Shown: positions 1-9,777 of the stretch, piece after piece
Position numbering within the stretch: the first letter of the stretch is position 1
Layout of the letters: every line of letters starts with the position of its first letter
DNA from: Pseudomonas sp. DG56-2
GTDB lineage: Bacteria > Pseudomonadota > Gammaproteobacteria > Pseudomonadales > Pseudomonadaceae
Assembly: GCF_004803755.1 (NCBI RefSeq)
Contig: NZ_CP032311.1
Span: 1,814,501-1,878,500 of the forward strand
Reading direction: 5' to 3'
DNA: 64,000 nt
The notes under the pieces: generated by a model
What the model saw: the letters and a program-made list of their open reading frames with translations, nothing else
The model's database searches: none
What the model was told of the DNA's origin: nothing
Program-made: the position numbers and the translations under genes

Positions 1-1
1 C

Positions 2-1918
2 TTCAAGCTGCCCGAGGCCGAACTGGTCGCCGGCAACCTGGAAGCAAACCGCATTTTCAGCGATTTCGAAGACCTGGCCGTACCGACCGTTGTCGCCATC
101 AATGGCATTGCCTTGGGTGGCGGTCTGGAAATGTGCCTGGCAGCCGACTACCGCGTCATGTCCAGCAACGCCAAAATCGGCTTGCCGGAAGTCAAACTGG
201 GTATCTACCCAGGTTTTGGCGGTACGGTTCGCCTGCCGCGCATCATCGGTGCCGACAACGCCATCGAGTGGATTGCCGCTGGCAAGGAAAACCGTGCTGA
301 AGACGCGCTGAAAGTCGGTGCCGTCGATGCCGTGGTTGCGCCCGAGCTGCTGCAGGCTGCGGCCCTCGACCTGATCAAGCGCGTCATCAGTGGCGAGTTC
401 GATTACAAGGCCAAGCGTCAGCCAAAGCTCGAGAAAATCAAGCTCAACGCCATTGAGCAGATGATGTCTTTCGAAACCGCCAAAGGTTTCGTCGCTGGCC
501 AGGCTGGCCCGAACTACCCAGCACCGGTCGAAGCGATCAAGAGCATCCAGAAGGCTGCCAACTTCGGGCGTGACAAAGCGTTGGAAGTTGAAGCGGCAGG
601 TTTTGCCAAGTTGGCCAAGACCTCGGTTGCAGAAAGCCTGATCGGCCTGTTCCTCAACGACCAGGAGCTCAAGCGCAAAGCCAAGGCCCATGACGAAATC
701 GCTCACGACGTGAAGCAGGCCGCCGTACTCGGCGCCGGTATCATGGGTGGCGGCATTGCCTACCAGTCCGCGGTCAAAGGCACGCCGATCCTGATGAAGG
801 ATATCAACGAGGCTGCCATCCAGTTGGGCTTGAACGAAGCGTCCAAGCTGCTCGGCAAACGCGTTGAAAAAGGCCGTCTGACCCCAGCGAAAATGGCCGA
901 AGCGCTCAATGCGATCCGTCCGACCCTGTCGTATGGCGATTTCGCCAACGTCGACATCGTCGTCGAGGCCGTGGTCGAGAACCCAAAGGTCAAGCAAGCA
1001 GTATTGGCTGAAGTGGAAGGCCAGGTGAAGGAAGATGCCATCCTGGCGTCCAACACCTCGACCATCTCCATCAACCTGCTGGCCAAGGCGCTCAAACGTC
1101 CAGAGAACTTTGTCGGCATGCACTTCTTCAACCCGGTACACATGATGCCGCTGGTTGAGGTTATTCGTGGCGAGAAGTCCAGCGACGTGGCAGTTGCCAC
1201 CACCGTTGCCTACGCCAAGAAAATGGGCAAGAACCCCATCGTGGTCAATGACTGCCCAGGCTTTTTGGTCAATCGCGTGCTGTTCCCGTACTTCGGTGGT
1301 TTCGCCCGCCTGGTCAGCGCCGGTGTCGATTTCGTACGCATCGACAAGATCATGGAGAAATTCGGCTGGCCGATGGGCCCTGCCTACCTGATGGACGTAG
1401 TCGGCATCGACACCGGTCACCACGGCCGTGACGTAATGGCCGAAGGCTTCCCAGACCGCATGAAGGACGACCGTCGCTCGGCGATCGATGCGCTTTACGA
1501 AGCCAACCGCCTGGGCCAGAAGAATGGCAAGGGCTTCTACGCCTACGAAACCGACAAGCGCGGCAAGCCGAAGAAAGTTGCCGACGCGGCTGTACTCGAA
1601 GTGCTCAAGCCAATCGTCTACGAGCAGCGTGAAGTCACCGACGAAGACATCATCAACTGGATGATGATCCCGTTGTGCCTGGAAACGGTTCGTTGCCTGG
1701 AAGACGGAATTGTCGAAACGGCGGCCGAAGCCGACATGGGTCTGGTCTACGGCATTGGTTTCCCTCCGTTCCGTGGCGGTGCACTGCGCTATATCGATTC
1801 GATCGGCGTAGCAGAATTCGTTGCCCTGGCAGACAAGTACGCCGATCTGGGTCCGCTGTATCACCCCACCGCGAAGCTGCGTGAAATGGCCAAGAATGGT
1901 CAGAGCTTTTTCGGTTAA
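2..1918 (+). CDS. fadB: FadB, fatty acid oxidation complex alpha subunit (5' end outside window)
   Basis: Bifunctional enoyl-CoA hydratase / 3-hydroxyacyl-CoA dehydrogenase of aerobic beta-oxidation, cytoplasmic, partner of the thiolase FadA. The frame is already open at base 2, giving 638 residues; Pseudomonas FadB is about 715, so roughly the first 77 residues lie upstream. Seen in order: the rest of the crotonase domain ([27 protein letters not shown]), the NAD-binding Rossmann motif [10 protein letters not shown], the dehydrogenase signature around [14 protein letters not shown], and the C-terminal dehydrogenase domain (GFPPFRGG). fadA follows 29 bp downstream, as in the standard fadBA operon. 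In Pseudomonas this operon is a known target of PsrA, which is also encoded in this window. The promoter is outside the window. Confidence 0.97.
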   Translation, partial: FKLPEAELVAGNLEANRIFSDFEDLAVPTVVAINGIALGGGLEMCLAADYRVMSSNAKIGLPEVKLGIYPGFGGTVRLPRIIGADNAIEWIAAGKENRAEDALKVGAVDAVVAPELLQAAALDLIKRVISGEFDYKAKRQPKLEKIKLNAIEQMMSFETAKGFVAGQAGPNYPAPVEAIKSIQKAANFGRDKALEVEAAGFAKLAKTSVAESLIGLFLNDQELKRKAKAHDEIAHDVKQAAVLGAGIMGGGIAYQSAVKGTPILMKDINEAAIQLGLNEASKLLGKRVEKGRLTPAKMAEALNAIRPTLSYGDFANVDIVVEAVVENPKVKQAVLAEVEGQVKEDAILASNTSTISINLLAKALKRPENFVGMHFFNPVHMMPLVEVIRGEKSSDVAVATTVAYAKKMGKNPIVVNDCPGFLVNRVLFPYFGGFARLVSAGVDFVRIDKIMEKFGWPMGPAYLMDVVGIDTGHHGRDVMAEGFPDRMKDDRRSAIDALYEANRLGQKNGKGFYAYETDKRGKPKKVADAAVLEVLKPIVYEQREVTDEDIINWMMIPLCLETVRCLEDGIVETAAEADMGLVYGIGFPPFRGGALRYIDSIGVAEFVALADKYADLGPLYHPTAKLREMAKNGQSFFG

Positions 1919-1932
1919 GCGCCCAACGATAG

Positions 1933-3123
<1,191 letters not shown>

Positions 3124-3138
3124 GCGTTTCGCGGGTGG

Positions 3139-3170
3139 AAACCGGGGCCTGGTGCCCCGGTTTTTGTTTT
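3139..3170 (+). terminator. Intrinsic terminator after fadBA
   Basis: A 10-bp perfect stem (AAACCGGGGC / GCCCCGGTTT) with a 5-nt loop is followed by a T-rich run, 16 bp after the fadA stop codon. It ends the fadBA transcript. Confidence 0.85.
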
Positions 3171-3200
3171 TTGCAGTTTTTTTTCAAGAGGGTGAGCAAC

Positions 3201-3452
3201 ATGCAGATACAACCAGGCGTATACCGGCATTACAAGGGGCCTGAGTATCGTGTGTTCGGTACAGCGCGCCATTCCGAAACCGAGGAATGGGTCGTGTTCT
3301 ACCAAGCTCTGTACGGCGAATTCGGCCTTTGGGTTCGGCCACTTTCCATGTTCATGGAGTCGGTCGAGGTTGACGGCGAGCATGTGCCGCGCTTTGCTTT
3401 GGTCACGGCTGAAAAGGATCTGTTTTCTCGCTCCGATGCCGAGGGTGGCTAG
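3201..3452 (+). CDS. DUF1653 small conserved protein
   Basis: 83-residue protein of the DUF1653 family, function unknown. The family hallmark is seen: an N-terminal PGVYRHYKGPEYRV segment, then W-V-F-Y-Q-ALYGE, an aromatic-rich small beta fold. The frame is open much further upstream into fadA. The ATG at 3201 is chosen because it follows an AAGAGGGTGAG Shine-Dalgarno region and gives the normal family length. It lies alone between the fadBA terminator and topA. Confidence 0.85.
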   Translation: MQIQPGVYRHYKGPEYRVFGTARHSETEEWVVFYQALYGEFGLWVRPLSMFMESVEVDGEHVPRFALVTAEKDLFSRSDAEGG

Positions 3453-3552
3453 CGCCTCGCGCTTGACCTCACTCTGTTGCCACTATATATAGCGGTGCCG
3501 CGTCAGGTACCTGCCGTGTTTTTATTTTCAGTATTCAGGAATTTTCCGATCC

Positions 3553-6165
3553 ATGGGCAAATCGCTGGTCATTGTGGAATCCCCGGCTAAGGCCAAGACC
3601 ATCAACAAGTATCTGGGCAGCCAGTACGTGGTGAAGTCGAGTATCGGCCATATCCGAGACCTGCCCACCAGCGGTTCGGCCAGCGCCAGCAAAGAGCCTG
3701 CCGCCAAGCGTGGCAAGGCCGCAGCGGGCGAGGCTCCGGCTCTGTCGCCGAAAGAAAAGGCGCGCAAGCAGCTGGTTGCACGCATGGGGGTTGATCCGGA
3801 CCACGGCTGGAAAGCCAAGTACGAGATCCTTCCAGGCAAGGAAAAGGTCATCGAAGAGCTGCGTCGCCTGGCCAAGGATGCCGACACCATCTATCTCGCA
3901 ACCGACTTGGATCGCGAGGGGGAAGCCATTGCCTGGCACCTGCGCGAAGCCATCGGTGGTGACGACAGCCGCTACAAGCGCGTGGTGTTCAACGAAATTA
4001 CCAAAAAGGCCATTCAGGAAGCGTTCTCGCAGCCGGGTGAGCTGGATATCGATCGGGTCAACGCCCAGCAGGCTCGTCGTTTCCTCGATCGCGTAGTGGG
4101 CTACATGGTTTCGCCACTGCTGTGGCAGAAGATCGCCCGTGGTCTGTCAGCCGGTCGCGTGCAGTCGGTCGCGGTAAAGCTTGTGGTCGAGCGTGAGCGT
4201 GAGATCCGTGCCTTCATTCCTGAAGAATACTGGGAAGTGCATGCCGACCTGGGAACCGCCAAAGATGCCAAGGTGCGTTTCGAAGTTGCGCGCGAGAAGG
4301 GCGAGGCTTTCAAACCGCTCAACGAAGCCCAGGCTATGGCGGCATTGGAGAAGCTCAAGGCTTCCAGCTACAGCGTCGCCAAGCGTGAAGACCGTCCTAC
4401 CAGCAGCAAACCGTCTGCTCCTTTCATCACCTCCACCCTGCAGCAGGCGGCGAGCAATCGCCTGGGCTTCGGGGTGAAGAAGACCATGATGATGGCCCAG
4501 CGTCTGTACGAAGCCGGCTACATCACCTATATGCGTACCGACTCGACCAACCTTTCGGCCGACGCGGTGGAAATGGCGCGTAGTTACATCGAGAGCGAAT
4601 TCGGCAAGAAGTACCTGCCAGAAGCGCCGATTGTCTACAGCAGCAAAGAGGGTGCCCAGGAGGCGCACGAGGCGATTCGCCCTTCCGACGTCAACACCCA
4701 CCCGAGCAAACTCGCGGGGATGGAGCGTGATGCCGAGCGCCTCTACGAGCTGATCTGGCGTCAGTTCCTGGCTTGCCAAATGCCACCGGCGCAGTACCTG
4801 TCGACTACCGTCAGCGTGATGGCTGGCGATTTCGAGCTGCGCGCCAAGGGCCGTATTCTCAAGTTCGACGGTTACACCCGCGTGCTGCCACAGCAGACCA
4901 AGCCGGGCGATGATGACGTACTGCCTGAGATGAATCAGGGTGAAGTGCTCAAGCTTATTCAGCTTGATCCAAGCCAGCACTTCACCAAGCCGCCTGCGCG
5001 TTTCTCCGAAGCCAGCCTGGTCAAGGAAATGGAAAAGCGGGGTATCGGCCGTCCTTCCACCTATGCGGCGATCATCTCGACCATCCAGGATCGTGGCTAC
5101 GTCACCCTGCATAACCGTCGGTTCTATTCCGAGAAAATGGGCGACATCGTCACCGAGCGCCTGTCCGAAAGCTTCTCGAACCTGATGGACTACGGCTTTA
5201 CCGCCGGTATGGAAGAAAACCTCGATGACGTGGCTCAAGGTGAGCGCGACTGGAAGAATGTGCTGGATGAGTTCTATGGCGACTTCAGCAACAAGCTCAA
5301 GCTTGCCGAAGATGCTGAGAAGGGCATGCGTGCCAATCAGCCGACGCTGACCAATATCCCCTGCAAGGATTGCGGTCGTCCGATGATGATTCGCACGGCC
5401 TCCACTGGCGTGTTCTTGGGTTGCTCGGGGTATAGCCTGCCGCCTAAAGAACGGTGCAAGGCCACCGTCAACCTGGTCCCGGGTGATGAGATCGCTGCTG
5501 ATGACGAGGGTGAGTCCGAGTCGCGGGTATTGCTCAACAAGCACCGCTGCCCGATCTGCTCCACCGCGATGGACGCATACCTGCTCGACGAGAAGCACAA
5601 GCTGCACATCTGCGGTAACAACCCTGATTGCACCGGCTACGAGATCGAAGAGGGTAGCTACCGCATCAAAGGCTATGAAGGCCCGAGCCTTGAGTGCGAC
5701 AAGTGCGGGAGCGAAATGCAGCTCAAGACCGGCCGCTTTGGCAAGTTCTTCGGCTGCACCAACGCTGAATGCAAAAACACCCGCAAGCTGCTCAAGAGTG
5801 GTGAAGCGGCGCCGCCGAAGATGGACGCGGTGAAAATGCCGGAGCTCAAGTGCGAAAAGGTCAATGACACTTACGTGCTGCGTGACGGTGCTTCGGGACT
5901 GTTCCTGGCCGCCAGCCAGTTCCCGAAAAACCGTGAGACCCGTGCACCGCTGGTAATCGAGATCATTCCGCATAAGGATGAGATCGATCCGAAGTATCAC
6001 TTCCTTTGCGATGCGCCAAAGAAAGATCCTGACGGACGCCCAGCGGTAATTCGCTATAGCCGCAAGACCAAGGAGCAGTACGTGCAGACCGAGGTTGAAG
6101 GTAAGCCTACAGGCTGGCGTGCGTTCTATGACGGCAAGGCCTGGAAGGTCGAAGACAAGCGCTGA
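3553..6165 (+). CDS. topA: DNA topoisomerase I (omega protein, type IA)
   Basis: Relaxes negative supercoils by single-strand passage. The 870 residues match Pseudomonas TopA. The N-terminal TOPRIM domain ([26 protein letters not shown]) is intact. The active-site tyrosine is Tyr326 in [10 protein letters not shown]. The C-terminal region (about residues 600-760) holds three CxxC-type zinc ribbons (CKDCGRP..., CPICST..., CDKCGSE...), as in E. coli TopA. A 48-residue Lys/Ala/Ser-rich insert sits after the first TOPRIM motif (about residues 40-75), usual for pseudomonads. It is monocistronic by spacing. Confidence 0.98.
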   Translation: MGKSLVIVESPAKAKTINKYLGSQYVVKSSIGHIRDLPTSGSASASKEPAAKRGKAAAGEAPALSPKEKARKQLVARMGVDPDHGWKAKYEILPGKEKVIEELRRLAKDADTIYLATDLDREGEAIAWHLREAIGGDDSRYKRVVFNEITKKAIQEAFSQPGELDIDRVNAQQARRFLDRVVGYMVSPLLWQKIARGLSAGRVQSVAVKLVVEREREIRAFIPEEYWEVHADLGTAKDAKVRFEVAREKGEAFKPLNEAQAMAALEKLKASSYSVAKREDRPTSSKPSAPFITSTLQQAASNRLGFGVKKTMMMAQRLYEAGYITYMRTDSTNLSADAVEMARSYIESEFGKKYLPEAPIVYSSKEGAQEAHEAIRPSDVNTHPSKLAGMERDAERLYELIWRQFLACQMPPAQYLSTTVSVMAGDFELRAKGRILKFDGYTRVLPQQTKPGDDDVLPEMNQGEVLKLIQLDPSQHFTKPPARFSEASLVKEMEKRGIGRPSTYAAIISTIQDRGYVTLHNRRFYSEKMGDIVTERLSESFSNLMDYGFTAGMEENLDDVAQGERDWKNVLDEFYGDFSNKLKLAEDAEKGMRANQPTLTNIPCKDCGRPMMIRTASTGVFLGCSGYSLPPKERCKATVNLVPGDEIAADDEGESESRVLLNKHRCPICSTAMDAYLLDEKHKLHICGNNPDCTGYEIEEGSYRIKGYEGPSLECDKCGSEMQLKTGRFGKFFGCTNAECKNTRKLLKSGEAAPPKMDAVKMPELKCEKVNDTYVLRDGASGLFLAASQFPKNRETRAPLVIEIIPHKDEIDPKYHFLCDAPKKDPDGRPAVIRYSRKTKEQYVQTEVEGKPTGWRAFYDGKAWKVEDKR

Positions 6166-6183
6166 TCAATCGCCATTGATCCA

Positions 6184-6206
6184 ATCGCGGGGCAGGGCCC
6201 CGCGAT
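6184..6206. terminator. Stem-loop after topA
   Basis: A perfect 10-bp inverted repeat (ATCGCGGGGC / GCCCCGCGAT, 3-nt loop) lies 18 bp beyond the topA stop. There is no clear T-tract. The sequence also resembles a half REP element, so terminator versus repeat cannot be decided from sequence. Confidence 0.5.
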
Positions 6207-6270
6207 GCATTTCGGGGCTGCATTAGTGTAAATTCAGTAATCGCCTTGCAGCCTTTCGGAGGGCACCCAG

Positions 6271-6792
6271 ATGGCCCAGGAACTTTACACGCGCACCAAC
6301 CAGAAAATTTACTTCGCAGGCCTGGCTCTCGAGGCTATGGGCAAGGCACAGGACAGCCGGGCAATGAACGCTCAAGCGTTGATTCAGGCTGAGCGCGAAT
6401 CTGCGTTGTTTCACCTCTACGGCGCGCTTCTGGGCCTTTGCCATGAAATTGCCGGCTACTACCGTCTACCGCAAGCCGCGGCTGCGCGTGCGGAGTTGTT
6501 GCTGACTCGCGACGTGCTGGAAGCGGTGGCTATTCCGGAGATGGCCGAGCTGGTTGAATTGGCGGAGCAACGCGAAACCTGGCTCGCGCAACTGTTGAGC
6601 GCTTATGCCGATTTGTTTCGACCGCCGGTCGCGAAAAAAGCGCCGAAAACCGATGTCACCCAGCCTCTGATACAAGCCGTAAGCCTTGATGAGCCTGAGC
6701 AAGCGCCGCTATCTCGGGAGGAGTTGGAGGGTTGGCGGCAAAATCTCAAGGGCCTGACCGTTCGCTTTCGTGAGGGCCTGAGTGAGTGCTGA
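6271..6792 (+). CDS. Conserved Pseudomonas protein (DUF6586-like)
   Basis: 173-residue, mostly helical soluble protein of unknown function, always found just after topA in Pseudomonas. No catalytic motif, signal peptide or membrane segment is visible. A good Shine-Dalgarno (CGGAGGG) lies upstream of the ATG. The next small gene follows about 50 bp later, suggesting a two-gene unit. The DUF assignment is from recall of the topA-lexA neighbourhood. Confidence 0.8.
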   Translation: MAQELYTRTNQKIYFAGLALEAMGKAQDSRAMNAQALIQAERESALFHLYGALLGLCHEIAGYYRLPQAAAARAELLLTRDVLEAVAIPEMAELVELAEQRETWLAQLLSAYADLFRPPVAKKAPKTDVTQPLIQAVSLDEPEQAPLSREELEGWRQNLKGLTVRFREGLSEC

Positions 6793-6842
6793 TTTAAGCG
6801 CTCGCTGGTACAATACTGGCCTTTCGTGGAGAACAGCCCTTT

Positions 6843-7076
6843 ATGCCAACGTCCTTTCTAGAAATTGTCGAGTTGCCTGATGGCCGGATCGAGCTGCGCC
6901 GCGCCGAGGACGAGGGCTCCCTGGTGACCCTGGATTTCTCCGAGGACGCCAAGGCCTTCTTGCAAGGTCAGCACGTGGAGGTGGCCAAAGCCATGCTCAG
7001 TGTTGGCGTGCAGATGGCTGGCAAGCTGGTCGAAGGTGAAGTCGAACGAGACGATGGGTCGCGCGTTCTGCACTGA
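6843..7076 (+). CDS. Conserved small protein between topA and sulA
   Basis: 77-residue acidic protein, function unknown. It starts MPTSFLEIVELPDGRIELRR and has no signal peptide or known motif. The ATG follows GGAGAACAG with proper spacing. The same small gene is found at this position in other pseudomonads. It converges on sulA, with two stem-loops between them. Confidence 0.8.
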   Translation: MPTSFLEIVELPDGRIELRRAEDEGSLVTLDFSEDAKAFLQGQHVEVAKAMLSVGVQMAGKLVEGEVERDDGSRVLH

Positions 7077-7087
7077 TCGAGCGGTAT

Positions 7088-7110
7088 GGCTTCCTTGTTC
7101 TGAGGAAGCC
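7088..7110 (+). terminator. Stem-loop between the small gene and sulA
   Basis: An 8-bp inverted repeat (GGCTTCCT / AGGAAGCC, 7-nt loop) lies 11 bp after the stop of the small plus-strand gene. There is no T-run, so it is only a candidate terminator. Confidence 0.4.
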
Positions 7111-7130
7111 GGACAATATCCAGACTACCG

Positions 7131-7164
7131 AGCCTGAATATCAGCCAAGGCGGATATTCAGGCT
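7131..7164. terminator. Stem-loop overlapping the sulA stop codon
   Basis: A perfect 12-bp inverted repeat (AGCCTGAATATC / GATATTCAGGCT, 10-nt loop) contains the sulA stop codon. It sits between convergent genes and is a plausible bidirectional terminator. Confidence 0.55.
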
Positions 7165-7635
7165 TTGTGCATCTCCGGCGCGGGCGGCATTGCTCAATTG
7201 CATGCGTGCGCTGCTGCTGACGGTGCTCAGCCAGCTGACCACGGTGTGGCTGCGGCCCAGGCGCAGGGCGTCACAAGCCAGTTGCAAGGCACTTTGGTTG
7301 CCGCGTGGTTGCAGCAGCAGAATGCGCTCGCGATTCAGTCCGGCTTCGCGTAGCCAGGCCTGGGTCAGGCTGGCCGGTGGGGCGATCAAGGTTAGCCAGC
7401 GAGCGTCGTGCTCTTCGCTCAACTCGCTCAAATCGCGAAGCATGGGTGCGAGCAGGTTCTGGCAGCTACCCAGAGCGCCACGGAAGGACAGTTCGCTGAA
7501 TACCTGAGCTGTGCCAGGGTGCGACGCAGGCTTGGCGGCTTTCAGTCCGGGCAGCACTGGCTGGGCCAGAAATGCTTCGAACAAGGGCAGTTGCACTTGC
7601 TGCGGTACGTTCTGTGACGCTGGGGGGAACTGCAT
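7141..7635 (-). CDS. sulA: SulA-like SOS cell-division inhibitor
   Basis: 164-residue homologue of SulA, which blocks FtsZ polymerisation after DNA damage. The SulA core is seen: an N-terminal variable region, then the FSELSFRGALGSCQNLLAPML segment, RWLTLIAPPASLTQAWLREAGLN and the C-terminal SHTVVSWLS. This is the RecA-like fold typical of SulA. It lies 10 bp downstream of lexA on the same strand with no promoter of its own visible, so it should be co-transcribed from the LexA-controlled lexA promoter. The lexA-sulA arrangement is known in Pseudomonas, unlike the stand-alone sulA of E. coli. Confidence 0.93.
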   Translation of the reverse strand: MQFPPASQNVPQQVQLPLFEAFLAQPVLPGLKAAKPASHPGTAQVFSELSFRGALGSCQNLLAPMLRDLSELSEEHDARWLTLIAPPASLTQAWLREAGLNRERILLLQPRGNQSALQLACDALRLGRSHTVVSWLSTVSSSARMQLSNAARAGDAQSLNIRLG

Positions 7636-7645
7636 GACGCCTCCT

Positions 7646-8254
7646 TTATCGACGAATTACGCCGACACTCAAGCCCTCGATCACCAGCTCCTGCTCTTTC
7701 AGGTTGACTTCGATGGGGGCGAACTCGGGGTTTTCCGCAATTAGCCAGACTTTGCTGCCTTCGCGCTGGAAACGCTTGACGGTCACTTCGTCGCCCAGGC
7801 GGGCGACCACGATCTGACCATTGCGAGCTTCGCGGCAGGTGTGCACGGCAAGCAGGTCACCATCAATGATGCCGACATCCTTCATGCTCATGCCGTGAAC
7901 GCGCAGCAAATAGTCGGCCCGCGGATGGAAGAAAGCCGGGTTGATGTTGCAGGACTCTTCGATGTGTTGCTGGGCCAGTATTGGCGCGCCCGCAGCAACG
8001 CGACCGATGATCGGCAGGCTGCTGTCTTCGGTCTTGGTTTCGAGGCCGGGAATGCGGATGCCGCGCGAGGCGCCTGGAGTCATCTCGATTGCGCCCTTGC
8101 GGGCCAGCGCCTTGAGGTGCTCCTCGGCAGCGTTGGGCGATTTGAACCCCAGCTCCTGGGCGATTTCTGCACGGGTCGGCGGAAAGCCGTTGTCTTCCAG
8201 GCAGCGCTTGATAAAAGCCAGAATCTCAGCTTGGCGTGGCGTCAGTTTTAGCAT
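7646..8254 (-). CDS. lexA: LexA repressor
   Basis: SOS-response repressor and self-cleaving protease. The 202 residues are full length. The N-terminal winged helix covers about 1-70 ([36 protein letters not shown]). The autocleavage site is Ala88-Gly89 and the Ser-Lys dyad is Ser123 (GMSMKD) and Lys160 (EVTVKRF), all intact, so the protein should be RecA*-inducible. Two consensus LexA boxes lie just upstream, indicating autoregulation. It is the first gene of a lexA-sulA operon and is divergent from psrA. Confidence 0.98.
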   Translation of the reverse strand: MLKLTPRQAEILAFIKRCLEDNGFPPTRAEIAQELGFKSPNAAEEHLKALARKGAIEMTPGASRGIRIPGLETKTEDSSLPIIGRVAAGAPILAQQHIEESCNINPAFFHPRADYLLRVHGMSMKDVGIIDGDLLAVHTCREARNGQIVVARLGDEVTVKRFQREGSKVWLIAENPEFAPIEVNLKEQELVIEGLSVGVIRR

Positions 8255-8264
8255 TTCGATCGCT

Positions 8265-8280
8265 CTGTCTTTTTATACAG
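8265..8280 (-). promoter_or_regulatory. LexA (SOS) box 1 of the lexA-sulA operon
   Basis: CTGT-N8-ACAG, a perfect match to the gammaproteobacterial SOS-box ends, starting 11 bp upstream of the lexA start codon. Confidence 0.9.
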
Positions 8281-8283
8281 TGA

Positions 8284-8299
8284 CTGTAATTATATACAG
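8284..8299 (-). promoter_or_regulatory. LexA (SOS) box 2 of the lexA-sulA operon
   Basis: A second CTGT-N8-ACAG site with the A+T-rich core AATTATAT, 19 bp (about two helical turns) from box 1. Tandem boxes in phase suggest cooperative, tight autorepression. Confidence 0.9.
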
Positions 8300-8424
8300 T
8301 GAGTGGCAAGCTGCAAGCATCAACCTTTGAGAAAAAGCGGAATATGGCGCTTATGCCTTGCAGTCTGGGGCCTGCAGCTGTGATTTAATACGTGACCGTA
8401 TAGACGCAAAGCGGCCGGATGGAC

Positions 8425-8469
8425 TTGACAAATTACCGGTTTGAAACGTATGTTTCAAACAAGTGTTTG
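8425..8469 (+). promoter_or_regulatory. psrA promoter with overlapping PsrA operators
   Basis: A perfect -35 hexamer TTGACA (8425-8430) is followed by a palindrome with 9-bp arms GTTTGAAAC / GTTTCAAAC around GTAT (8439-8460), which covers the -10 region. A second overlapping palindrome CAAAC-AAGT-GTTTG lies at 8456-8469. These match the known PsrA motif (G/C)AAAC-N2-4-GTTTG(C), so PsrA should repress its own promoter until a long-chain fatty acid such as oleate binds. Confidence 0.85.
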
Positions 8470-8484
8470 TCAGGCGGAGTAGTC

Positions 8485-9198
8485 ATGGCCCAGTCGGAAA
8501 CCGTAGAACGCATTCTCGATGCTGCCGAGCAGTTGTTCGCGGAAAAAGGTTTTGCCGAAACCTCATTGCGGCTGATCACCAGCAAGGCTGGCGTCAACCT
8601 GGCGGCGGTGAACTATCATTTCGGTTCGAAGAAGGCCCTGATCCAGGCGGTCTTCTCACGTTTCCTTGGTCCTTTCTGCGCAAGTCTGGAGCGTGAGCTG
8701 GAGCGCCGCCAGGCTCGTCCCGAGCACAAGCCAAGCCTTGAAGAATTGCTGGAAATGCTGGTAGAGCAGGCCATGGTGGTGCAGCCGCGCAGCGGTAACG
8801 ACCTGTCGATTTTCATGCGTTTGCTGGGCCTGGCTTTCAGTCAGAGCCAGGGTCACCTGCGGCGTTACCTGGAAGACATGTACGGCAAGGTGTTCCGCCG
8901 CTATATGCTGCTGGTCAACGAAGCGGCTCCACGTATTCCGCCTATCGAGTTGTTCTGGCGTGTGCACTTCATGCTGGGCGCTGCAGCCTTCAGTATGTCC
9001 GGCATCAAAGCATTGCGCGCCATCGCTGAAACCGATTTCGGTATCAACACCTCGATCGAGCAGGTCATGCGCTTGATGGTGCCGTTTCTTGCGGCCGGTA
9101 TGCGCGCAGACAGTGGCGTCACCGATGAAGCCATGGCTGCCGCGCAGTTGCGTCCACGCAGCAAGTCATCGAGCCCGGCAGTTACCGCCAAGGCCTGA
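8485..9198 (+). CDS. psrA: PsrA, TetR-family fatty-acid-responsive regulator
   Basis: 237-residue TetR regulator. In Pseudomonas, PsrA represses fadBA and itself, activates rpoS, and releases DNA on binding long-chain fatty acids. The N-terminal TetR helix-turn-helix spans about residues 8-55 (ERILDAAEQLFAEKGF; GVNLAAVNYHFGSKKAL). The C-terminal ligand domain is all-helical. The reading frame extends 22 codons further up, but the ATG at 8485 is chosen because it starts the TetR domain, follows a GGAG, and leaves the PsrA palindromes in the promoter. Finding fadBA in the same window fits its role. Confidence 0.95.
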   Translation: MAQSETVERILDAAEQLFAEKGFAETSLRLITSKAGVNLAAVNYHFGSKKALIQAVFSRFLGPFCASLERELERRQARPEHKPSLEELLEMLVEQAMVVQPRSGNDLSIFMRLLGLAFSQSQGHLRRYLEDMYGKVFRRYMLLVNEAAPRIPPIELFWRVHFMLGAAAFSMSGIKALRAIAETDFGINTSIEQVMRLMVPFLAAGMRADSGVTDEAMAAAQLRPRSKSSSPAVTAKA

Positions 9199-9242
9199 GC
9201 CATGGCTGGGCGCGGCGAGCCGCATCGGCTAAGCTAGCGCCC

Positions 9243-9767
9243 ATGCCCAGTCTCGATTTACTGCACATTTCCCTTGCCGATCAATGCCTCTATGGGTTCT
9301 ACCAGGGGCACTTGCGCGTGCGTCTGCCCGTTTCCACTGCACTGAAGGGCGCCGGAGAAGCCAATGGCTCTGGTTGTACGCCGCGCGGCCGCCATCAGGT
9401 GCGAGCAAAGATCGGAACGGGTTTGCCCCAAGGGGCAGTGCTGCGTGGTCGACGCTGGAGCGGTGAAGTCTGGACGCCGCAGCTCCATGCGCAGTATCCG
9501 GGCCGTGACTGGGTTCTCAGTCGTATCCTCTGGCTCAGCGGTTGCGAGCCTGGATTCAATCGCCTGGGGTCGGTCGATACGTTTCGACGTTACATATATT
9601 TGCACGGCACGCCTGACAGCGAACCTTTAGGCGTGCCGTTGTCCCATGGCTGTGTCCGCCTGCGCAATGCCGACCTGTTGCATCTGTTTGACCGGGTGCC
9701 GGTGCATTGTGCAGTGCAGATCGAAGAAGCTGCGTGCCCTCAATGGGTCGACGCGCCCCTGAACTGA
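9243..9767 (+). CDS. L,D-transpeptidase (YkuD) domain protein without signal peptide
   Basis: 174-residue protein that is almost only a YkuD catalytic domain. The signature is intact: His121 in YLHGTPD and the SHGCVRLRN box with His135 and catalytic Cys137. Members cross-link or trim peptidoglycan stem peptides in the periplasm. This protein begins directly with the domain (LLHISLADQCLYGFYQG) and has no signal peptide or anchor, which is unusual. It sits 10 bp upstream of nagZ, a cytoplasmic muropeptide-recycling enzyme, so a role in peptidoglycan recycling is a reasonable inference. The start is supported by the short spacing to the domain; no better upstream start is visible. Confidence 0.88.
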   Translation: MPSLDLLHISLADQCLYGFYQGHLRVRLPVSTALKGAGEANGSGCTPRGRHQVRAKIGTGLPQGAVLRGRRWSGEVWTPQLHAQYPGRDWVLSRILWLSGCEPGFNRLGSVDTFRRYIYLHGTPDSEPLGVPLSHGCVRLRNADLLHLFDRVPVHCAVQIEEAACPQWVDAPLN

Positions 9768-9777
9768 AGGATCTAAT

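Noticed and set aside
4147..6000. 617-codon minus-strand open frame opposite topA
   Set aside because: Antisense to a clear topA with the expected domains; long shadow frames are common at this G+C content, and the translation shows no family motif.
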